DNA from: Rugalucina vietnamica
Taxonomy: Eukaryota; Mollusca; Bivalvia; Lucinida; Lucinidae
Length of the DNA stretch: 64,000 nucleotides
Direction: 5' to 3'
Assembly: GCA_964017185.1 (NCBI GenBank)
Contig: OZ024876.1
Span: forward strand, 33,829,278 to 33,893,277
Shown here: positions 56,422-64,000 of the stretch, piece by piece
How the letters are laid out: every line of letters starts with the position of its first letter
Position numbering within the stretch: the stretch's first letter is position 1
Notes under the pieces: model-generated
Told to the model about the DNA's origin: nothing
Databases searched by the model: none
What the model saw: only the letters and a program-made list of their open reading frames with translations
Translations under genes and position numbers: made by a program

Positions 56422-56916
56422 CTAAAGGTTGATTATTGATGAATCCTTATATTCTTGTTGGATAGCCTCCTTCCTCCACATACAGTGAAACAACTCTTTC
56501 AGTTTCTCTGCCATGGGTAGTCCTCCGGCCTTATAGACCTCGGCAGGAATTGCATCTGCATCTGGAGCTTTGCCAGATGACAGTTGTTGAACTATTTTTC
56601 TTGTTTCCACGACGGTTGGAAATTCATCTAACAGAACATTGCACTCTAACTGTGGAAGTCTGTCGATTGCATCCACATCGATGCTCGATGGTCGATTTAG
56701 CACACTATTGACGTGTTCTCGCCACCTTTCAAAGATAGCCTCTTTATCTGTCATCTGGACTGACCTATGTGGTAGCCCCCAGAGCTATTTGGGCCATAAA
56801 TGGTTTTCAGTGCATCATGAAATTTCTTAATGTCCTTTCAGTCCGCAAAAGAAGAAATTCTTCTGTTTTCTTCCTCATCCAGGAATCTTGCATACCCCTA
56901 AGCTTGGTTTGGACTG
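56422..56916 (-). pseudogene. LINE (non-LTR retrotransposon) relic: linker and start of RT
   Basis: The minus-strand frame contains QDSW, then (after a frame change near 56760-56830) IYGPNSSG, TDKEAIFERWREH, VLNRPSS and SSGKAPDADAIPAEVYKAGG, the typical segment just before and into RT palm motif 1 of CR1-type LINE ORF2. It ends at a stop before the catalytic YxDD part. Frameshifts and truncation make it non-functional. The upstream part of the same protein lies at 61711-62013 beyond an insertion. Confidence 0.8.
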
Positions 56917-56937
56917 TCTATCAAATGCTTCTGTAGG

Positions 56938-57284
56938 ATGCTTTCATAAACTTAGAAAAAACATTTTCCAAAATTTATCGCAAACACTATGAATTGATTT
57001 CCAAATTTAATGTTGGGCTAATGTCGCTTTTACGTGAGGGCCTTTCGGAACCAGAATTTTATGGTGACTTGGTTTACAAATTTAAGAAACTTATAGAACG
57101 GAATGATTTTTCTTTTCAATTCAAAAAAATCATAACACGTTACAGACGTATAGGATATAACTTAAATGTTATGCGACAGTCTGCATGCTTAGTCTTTAAC
57201 CCAATCATGGTTGATAACTATGCTGCTTTCTTTAATTGCACGCCGGTGGGTCGGGCGTCAGACTCTATGATGGCCCCGACATAA
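56938..57284 (+). pseudogene. Repeat-associated ORF fragment
   Basis: The frame contains FSKIYRKHYEL, GLSEPEFYGDLVYKF, RRIGYNLNVMRQSACLV and NPIMVDNYA, ending GRASDSMMAPT. It looks like a fragment of a protein repeated often in bivalve and cnidarian genomes and associated with retroelements, but I cannot name the family. It lies at the left edge of the insertion in the LINE relic. Confidence 0.4.
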
Positions 57285-57349
57285 AGCTATTTATTTTAGT
57301 TGGTTTGGGCCGGAGCTTCTTGTCTGTTGGTTGGCCCACCGGGGTTCAA

Positions 57350-57950
57350 CTGGTGTTTTTCTTTTGCTCCGGAGTAGGTAAGTTATGTGGCACCCAGTGG
57401 TCCCCATCGTCGGGCATCTTACTCAATCTGTGAGTCCTCGTTTTTGATTTATCGTGGTATTTATCATGATTTATTTTTCCATGATGATTCATTGACTAGC
57501 AGCTAGAGATTCACCACGATGACCGAACAACTAACTAAATGTTGTGAACCTCTGCAGAAGCTGAGTGTGAGGTTAGATACCTGTAAAATCGATTTAAGCC
57601 CGTTAGTAATTTGATATTACTGATCGTTCCAAGGCGATACTTATGTGGTGGTTCTTTTGCTCCGGAGTTAGTAAGATATTCGGCGCCTAGGGATCTCCAT
57701 CGTAGGGCAGCTTACTCAATCTGTGAGTCCTGGATTTTGATTCATCAGGATTTTTATCTTTATTTTATTTGTTTGTTCTTGAAGATTCATTGACTAGTTA
57801 GAGATTCACCACGAGGACCGAAGAACTAACTAAATGTTATGAACCACTGCAGAAGCTGAGGGTGAGGTTATGGCCATGTTAAACCGGTTTAAGCCCGCCA
57901 GTAATTTTGTGTTAGTGATCGTTCCAAGGCGATACGTCTGTGATTGTTCT
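57350..57950. repeat. Tandem duplication, 293-bp unit, two copies
   Basis: GCTCCGGAGTAGGTAAGTTA at 57366 recurs as GCTCCGGAGTTAGTAAGATA at 57659. GATTCATTGACTAG, GATTCACCACGA, GCAGAAGCTGAG and GATCGTTCCAAGGCGATAC repeat in the same order. Confidence 0.8.
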
Positions 57951-58059
57951 TTTTAGCTCGACTGCACGAAGTGCATAGAGCTATTGCAGTCACCCCGGTC
58001 GTCCACGTTCCCGTTCCCGTGTGCGCGTGCTCGTGCGCGTCACACTTGCGTTAAAGTTT

Positions 58060-58870
58060 TCTAGAAGTCCATATCTTGACAACCACTCATCAGAAAGCAT
58101 TCATACTTGGACCATAGATACCCTGTAGGGTTAGCTTTTATTCCATGGCATCGGGCCCCTGGGTCCAGGCCAGGGGGTGGGCATGGCATCGGGCCCCTGG
58201 GTCCAGGCCAGGGGGTGGGGCTGGATGTTAAAATCTAGAACACCTTCAAAAATGGCAATTCTTGCGTTAAAGTTTTCTGGAAGCCCATATCTTGGTTAGC
58301 TTTCATTCCTTGGCATCGGGCCCCTGGGTCCAGGCCAGGGGGTGGGGCTGGAGGTTAAAATCTAGAACACCTTCAAAAATGGCCATTCTTGCGTTAAAGT
58401 TTTCAAGAAGTCCACTCATCAGAAAGCATTCATACTTGGACCATTGACACCCTGTAGGGTCAGCTTTCATTCCATGGCATCGGATTCCTGGGTCTATGAC
58501 AGGGGGTGGGGCTAGAGATTAAAATCTAGAACACCATTAATAATAATGGCTTTTCTGTGATATAGTATTCTAGAAGTCTATATCTTGAAAATCTTTTATC
58601 AGGGGGCTTTCATACTCGGACCAAAGGTACCCTGTAGGTTCGAGGTTCATTTCATGGCATCGGATCTCTGGGTCCATGCCTTGGGGGTGGGGCTAGAGGT
58701 TAAAAACTAGAAAGCTGTAAAAATAGATGTACTGCTATGTAACTTTTACAAGGAGTCCATATCTTGACAACAACTTATCATAAAGTGTTCATACTTCATA
58801 CACTTTAGGTTCCATGACATCGGACCTCTGGGTCAGAGTCAGGGGGTGGGGCTAGAAGTCAAAATCTAGA
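58060..58870. repeat. Tandem array, unit about 165-170 bp
   Basis: Repeated landmarks are GGCATCGG-CCTGGGTCCAGGCCAGGGGGTGGG, AGAAAGCATTCATACTTGGACC and ACCCTGTAGG. There are five to six diverged units, with an extra local duplication of about 38 bp at 58145-58220. Confidence 0.8.
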
Positions 58871-58979
58871 ACTACCTGATTTTTTTCTTTTTATTTCTTA
58901 ATAGAAACAACTTAGGAAGATGGTTGGTCATTCATCTTTTGACTTCGCGACACTGACGTGTGTGTCATGACGGTAAGGG

Positions 58980-60380
58980 TCGGTTGACCTACTTTCCATG
59001 GTTCAGTGATTTTGTCTTATATCTTGACACTCAATTAATATATTTTCGATTATGAGTGAGTATGACCAGGCCTTTGACCCCAATATACTTATAGGTCACT
59101 GTGACCTAATTTCACGGTTCAGTGATTTTGCCTTATATCTTGACACTCAGTTAGTATATTTTTATACTTTTTTTCAGATTATGAGTGAGTATGACCAGAC
59201 CTTTGATCCAAATATACTTATAGGTCACTGTGACCTAATTTCACGGTTCAGTGATTTGCCTTATATCTAGGCATTGAATTGGTTTATGAACAAACTTCTT
59301 TCAAACTATGTTTGCGTATGACAAGACCTTTGACCCTAAAGTAATCCGAGGTCACTGTGACCTAATTTCACGGTTCAGTGATTCTTCCTTGTATCTCGGC
59401 ACTCAATTGATTTATGAACAATCTTCTTTCACACTTTGTTTGCGTATGACAAGACCTTTGACCCTAAAGTAGTTCTAGGTCATTATGACCTAATTTAAAG
59501 GTGCAGTGATTTTGCCTTGTATCTCGGCACTCAATTGGTATATGAACATAATGTTTTCACGATATGTTTGCGTATGCCAAGACCTTTGATCCTGAAGTGT
59601 TCCTAGGTCAATGTGACCTAATTTATGGTTCAGTGATTTTGCCTTATATCTCGACACTCAGTTGGTATTTTGTCTTACTTCTTTCAGATTATGAATGAGT
59701 ATGACCAGACCATGAACCCAAATGCACTTAAAGGTAACTATGACCTAATTTCATGGTTCAGTGATTTTGCCATATATCTTGACACTCAATTGGCTTATGA
59801 ACAAACTTCTTTCACACTATGTTTGCGTATGACAAAACCTTTGACCCTAAAGTAGTCCTAGGCCATTATGACCTAATTTCACGGTTCAGTGATATTCCCT
59901 TATATCCCGACACTCAATTGGTATATGAACATACTTCTTTCACGATATGTTCGCTTATGACAAGACCTTTGACCGTAAAGTATTCCTGGGTCACTGTGAC
60001 CTAATGTCATGATTCAGTGACTTTGCCTTATATCGTGGCACTCGGTATTTTTCATACGTCTTTCTGATTATGAATGAGTATGACCAGACCTTTAACCCAA
60101 ACATACTTAAGATTACTATGACCTAAATTCATGGTTCAGTGATTTTGCTATATATTTCTACACTCAATGGGTATACGATCATATTTCTTTCACATTATGA
60201 GTAAGTATGACTAGACTACTTAGAGGTCAGTGTAACATTATTTCGCGGTTCAGTGATTTTGCCATGTATCTATGCACTCGGTATATGAACGAAATTCTTT
60301 CACAATATCAGTGAGACCTTTAAATCTTAGGTAGTTATAGACTATAGTTAACTTTCATGGTTCAGTGATTTTGCCTTATT
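58980..60380. repeat. Tandem array, unit about 127 bp, about 12 units
   Basis: GGTTCAGTGATTTTGCCTTA occurs near 59001, 59117, 59246, 59372, 59501, 59628, 59754, 59882, 60011, 60133, 60245 and 60357. Spacing is mostly 126-129 bp. GTGACCTAATTTCACG and GAGTATGACCAGACCTTTGA repeat in step. Open frames here are products of the repeat. Confidence 0.85.
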
Positions 60381-60490
60381 GCATCAAGGCAAAGAGATGT
60401 GTGAGCATAATGCTTTGGGTTACAGGTCGGGTTTGGCCTTATGTTTGACAAAGGTCAGAAGCAGTCGAGCGCGCTGTCCTGCGACAGCTC

Positions 60491-61232
60491 TTTGTTTTAT
60501 GCCTTGGTGTTAAGGATTTATCAATATTGACATCAGTGGGTGGGGTATGTAAAACAGAAATCTACTGTTTTCTTGAATCTGTCAATCAAATGATGATGTG
60601 TATTTATTGCTAATAGACGTCACTGATACTAGGAATGACTCAATATAGTCATTATTTTAAAGTTTTAAATAGCTTGGTGTAAAATTGGAAATGTAACTGG
60701 TTTTCGTGGGACCCATTTCCTGGAAAATGGAATGCATTTGAATAAAAATTACGCAAAGCCTAAATGTCTAGGATATATAATCTGACAAATTATGGGTTAT
60801 TTTGGGGTCATGGAAATGTATTTCTCTGGGAAAAGTTAGTGTAAACATATTTTTCTGGAAAAATCTGAAAGTGGGTAACTTGGGGCGGCTCGTGTGCGCT
60901 TATTGTTTGCTGAAAGATGACATGCCTTTTGTTTCAGGTTCTTATATGACTGACGTCAATGCCTACATCGAAAAATCTGTCTTATTTTTTCAAAAAGCTC
61001 AGAAAAATGGGTCCGACGATTTCAACCCGGAAGTAACTGAAAAATGACTCACTTGCTCTGAGCTGAACACTCATTCCACAATCATGTATACACAAGTCCA
61101 TGTATTTGCAACATATTCAATAGTCCCATGATAAAGCATGCTAAAGAATGTAGCATTGTTGACAAAATAAACAATGCTTTTTTAAACAGGTAAATCTTCA
61201 ATTATGTATATACAGTGACCACCCATAAGTCC
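60491..61232. other. Unassigned DNA
   Basis: A frame at 60802-61047 has no recognised domain. Nothing else is seen. Confidence 0.4.
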
Positions 61233-61712
61233 TTAAAAAATTTTGTGCTGTTGGCGCCTTATGTATGTTTTCATATTTTTAGTTAAGTTTATGTAATTGA
61301 GTGGCCACCAAATAGGAAAATAGCTGCTCATTCGGTTTACGATATGTTTGCATGGTATAAGTACCTGATTGTTAATTTAGTTTTCTCCCACCTCGGTTTT
61401 TGGAGTAGGAATCTTTTTCTAATTGCGCCTTTTCCTGATCTTTGCCTACTTGTACCTTCTTATTGTTTTATGTCTTGGTGTTTAATTTTTTGTGCTGTTG
61501 GCGCCTTATGTATGTTATCATATTTGTAGTTAAATTTAGGTAACTGAGTGGCCACCTATTGGGAAAACAGCTGCTCATTCGGCTTACGATATGTTTGCAT
61601 GGTATAAGTACCTGGTTGTTCATTTAGTTTTTTCCCACCTCGGTTTTTGGAGTGGGAATCTTTTTCAGATTGCGCCTTTTCCTGATCGTTGCCTACTTGT
61701 ACTTTTTTTTCT
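61233..61712 (+). repeat. Tandem dimer of repeat R, unit about 247 bp
   Basis: TTTTGTGCTGTTGGCGCCTT at about 61240 and 61487 starts the two units. Each has GAGTGGCCACC, AGCTGCTCATTCGG, CCCACCTCGGTTTTTGGAGT and GATTGCGCCTTTTCCTGATC. The dimer ends where the LINE relic resumes. Confidence 0.75.
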
Positions 61713-62013
61713 TGAACACTGAGCTAGTACTATCTTGTTGTGCCTTTTTCAATCGGTGCTTTTTCTCAAGAAGCCTCTGAATTTCGTCATCATTCTCATC
61801 AAACCAGTCTTGATGTTTGCGAGATGGATGTCCGAAAGTAGTTGCAGCTGAAGTATGAACCGTTTTATGGAAAACTGTCCAGTTTTCTTCGGGGTCCTCT
61901 TAACTTAGATTGATTTTATCTAGTTGGTTGCAAATTTTCGTTAAGAAAGCTTGTTTCATGCTGTCTTGATTCGTCTTTCAAACATTCAGTCTCTTAAGAG
62001 CTTTCTTGCCTTG
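61711..62013 (-). pseudogene. LINE relic: EN-to-RT linker region
   Basis: The minus-strand frame contains LKRLNV, EDPEENWTVFHKTVH, FGHPSRKHQDWFDENDDEIQ and KKHRLKKAQQ, the conserved linker found between endonuclease and RT of CR1-type LINE ORF2 proteins. In-frame stop codons (for example after LKRLNV) show decay. The next part of the same protein is at 56916-56422. Confidence 0.78.
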
Positions 62014-63788
62014 AGGTCACCTCGTAGGTTGGATTCTTAGGTTGGGTTGAGCCCTTACTTGTCATGGAGTTACAACAAATCATGCGTTTTACTATATGTT
62101 GCATGTCACGAGAGAGGAGCGAGGTCACGAAGTGTATCGGAGTGCAGGTTAGCCAGCTGATCTATACCTACATCAGTGGAAGTTCAACTGGGGATCTATA
62201 CAAGTTACTAGTAAACAAAGAGGTGGAATTATAAAAGTTATTCAATTATGAAAACTCCATTGTAAGTAGGTTTTCTTGATAGTTGTGCTTTGTTTGGCAT
62301 GATCTAGGCTGGTATCCTATATTTTGGATTCAGAATATGAAAGGGACTTACGGTAAAGTTTAGTTTTAGGATTTGGAATGTAGAGTAAGTTTTCAATTGT
62401 TGCTTGTGTTGATCTTTGTTGTACATCTGGCGTCAATTTAAAGGGTACATATAAAAGTTCTTCTAGATCTTTTATTCACGGGCTTTGTCTGCTGACTCCG
62501 TTTGTTTTTGGGACTTGTTTATCGAAAACTAAACACTAATATTCAAATCGGCCAAAAAGAAATGGGACCACATGTAAATAGCAGCATTATCGTCAAGTGA
62601 GAGAAGTCTCCCTTGGTGAAAACATCAAAAACCAAAAATATCGACTTAAATGGTCATAAGAAGTTTTGAAATTGATACAATAAGTTATTTAAAATTGTTT
62701 TCAAATGATAAATTATTTGTTTTGGTTGTTTGTTCTGATGATATTCCAAATTTTCTATGTTCTTCTATGACGTCATAATGGAGCTTATGAATGATCATGA
62801 GATCAAATCAAGCTATCTCCGGAACCAGTTATGATAATTTGGTGAGGTTTTCTGCAATCAGTTCCTTTAACCAATGTCTACTTTAGTTTTACAAAATCAA
62901 AATCTTAAGATATGACCTTTAAATTTTTCTGGGAAATATAATGGAGTCAGTTTGTTGAAAACCTTCAGTCTGAAAGTTTACTATGTCAAGGAATGTCCTC
63001 CAGCTTAATTCCTTAGATACTTCCTCGGATGGTGTTTCTATGCAGTTATCAAGTATGCCCTATTCTGAAATTTTATCATACTTTCAGAATTGAGCATTGT
63101 TGAGGTTTGCCACAGACAGCGCAGCAATAATCCATATGTGGTATGATACAGGCATTAAGGAAAAAGTTTTCTGATTAGTATAGGTAGGTAACACTTGATT
63201 CTATTGAGCAGGTGTAGTAGAGAGTTGCATTTTGACATTTTTTTCAGCATGTGTAGCCCATGAAAGTGTGTGTGTTATAACTGGAAAGGTATTGTTTATC
63301 TTTTGCTATAATACAGAGTTAGAATTAGGTGTATTGTGTCAAGTTCTAAGCTATTTCTGTGATTTCAGAACTAAATTTTTAATTTGCAGCTAATCGTACA
63401 GATGTTTTGTCTGTAATTTGCAGCTAATGCTTGAGCATAGTTGTAGCTAAGCGTACAGTCATCAGAATGACGGGGTCGAGTCTGAAGTGGAATAACTTAA
63501 GCTTAATGGCCACAGTGTGGTTAGATGGGTATGAGAGTCATTTTTATTTATCATTTTGTTCAATAAGAACATATTAACATACGTTTTGTGACTGAGGCCG
63601 GCAAATTGAAAGAAATCACTTAACAACAGAAACCGTTTTTTATGCAAAAACGCTTGTTCGCTGGCCTTGAATCGAATCAAGTATGGAGAGAGGTGTCTCT
63701 AATCTGCCAAATTGTGTTGTATCCAGCATAAAATAAAAAAGTGACACTAAATTTAAAAACATGTTCACACAAGTAGTGACAAACAGTG
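62014..63788. other. AT-rich DNA with dispersed repeat segments
   Basis: 62518-62777 is the second copy of the repeat of about 260 bp at 54135-54390. GGAGCGAGGTCACGAAGTG near 62119 also occurs near 37158. No gene is seen. Confidence 0.45.
62518..62777 (+). repeat. Dispersed repeat of about 260 bp (copy 2)
   Basis: See 54135-54390. Moderately diverged, same orientation. Confidence 0.6.
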
Positions 63789-63845
63789 ATTTTTTTTTCG
63801 TACAGTGCGCACAGCTTCCGATTTGACCGACTGTACGATGGTCAA
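63789..63845 (-). repeat. Inverted repeat, right partner (57 bp)
   Basis: TTTCGTACAGTGCGCACAGC ... CGACTGTACGATGGTC is the reverse complement of 55337-55390 with a few differences and a small length change. Confidence 0.65.
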
Positions 63846-64000
63846 GTATACTGTGTAACGGCAAACGTCAACGAACAGCCACACAATTGAGCCGTATGTG
63901 CGTGATAATAATAACAATAATAATAATAATAATGAATAATTATTAAGACTTTATTTAAAGAGGATGCCCTGTTGAAGTTTAAGTCCAAATATTCCTGAGA
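63846..64000. other. Right edge with (TAA)n tract
   Basis: (ATA/ATAA)n at about 63905-63945, then AGACTTTATTTAAAGAGGAT, similar to 157-215 at the other end of the window and in the same orientation. Confidence 0.5.

Larger units (their letters stand above)
57955..60490. mobile_element. Array-filled element with GCTCGACTGC inverted ends
   Basis: The left end AGCTCGACTGCACGAAGTGC and right end GCAGTCGAGCGCGCTGTCCT ... GACAGCTC share the inverted motif GCTCGACTGC plus an AGAGCT/AGCTCT pair. The interior is two successive tandem arrays and has no coding sequence. The boundary is inferred from the termini. No clear target duplication is seen. Confidence 0.5.

Noticed and set aside
59052-60004. 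Several short frames with EYDQTFDPN-like repeats
   Set aside because: They are translations of the 127-bp tandem array and are interrupted in other units.
58980-60380. CRISPR array
   Set aside because: Units are about 127 bp, diverged throughout and without repeat-spacer alternation, in a eukaryotic setting.

Overview
This is a stretch of invertebrate nuclear DNA made largely of mobile elements. Spliced eukaryotic genes, tRNA-headed SINEs, long AT-rich gaps, simple repeats and many palindromic MITEs all point to a metazoan. The repeat families look most like those of a bivalve mollusc, but that is a soft inference. I see no ordinary single-copy host gene.

Left third (403-20448): a tyrosine-recombinase (YR) retrotransposon of the DIRS/Ngaro/PAT order lies on the minus strand, bounded by split direct repeats (X at 403-469 and 707-773; Y at 641-710 and 20379-20448). 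Read 5' to 3' on the minus strand it has a short leader exon (20323-19973), a YR exon (18548-17344, one frameshift), a zinc-knuckle Gag exon (17322-16735) and a pol exon (16685-16232, continuing at 5126-2839) with RT, RNase H and a C-terminal SGNH-hydrolase domain. All three downstream exons start in phase 0 after a good splice acceptor, and the leader ends in phase 0. Alternative splicing from one leader is therefore the simplest reading.

Pol is split by an 11,101-bp DNA transposon (5131-16231) flanked by TTAA. A second copy (42621-53731, 11,111 bp) sits 37.5 kb away in unrelated flanks, also between TTAA. Its terminal inverted repeat is perfect over 23 bp and it looks like a Kolobok-type element. 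Each copy carries two convergent intact spliced genes: a 13-exon, 728-aa RNase-H-fold transposase on the plus strand, and a 4-exon, 249-aa protein on the minus strand whose C-terminal half resembles the cysteine-rich cytoplasmic 'ballast' domain of the P2X7 receptor. The two copies differ only in simple-repeat lengths wherever I compared them.

Middle (20449-42616): AT-rich DNA with non-autonomous elements. These include two TTAA MITEs (23871-24103, 27439-28089), a CAATAGC-palindrome element (22938-23837), two palindromic MITE families, a 3.3-kb fold-back element with about 1.55-kb arms (31964-35257), a CACGG-ended element with a 5-bp target duplication (36099-38048), and an element with a 6-bp target duplication (38130-39938) that holds a half copy of the fold-back.

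Right (53736-64000): a LINE relic (56422-56916 and 61711-62013) split by about 4.8 kb of repeats. That insert holds a 293-bp tandem duplication, a fold-back-like element with arrays of about 165 and 127 bp, and a 247-bp tandem dimer. An inverted pair of about 55-bp repeats (55337-55390 and 63789-63845) may bracket a larger unit.
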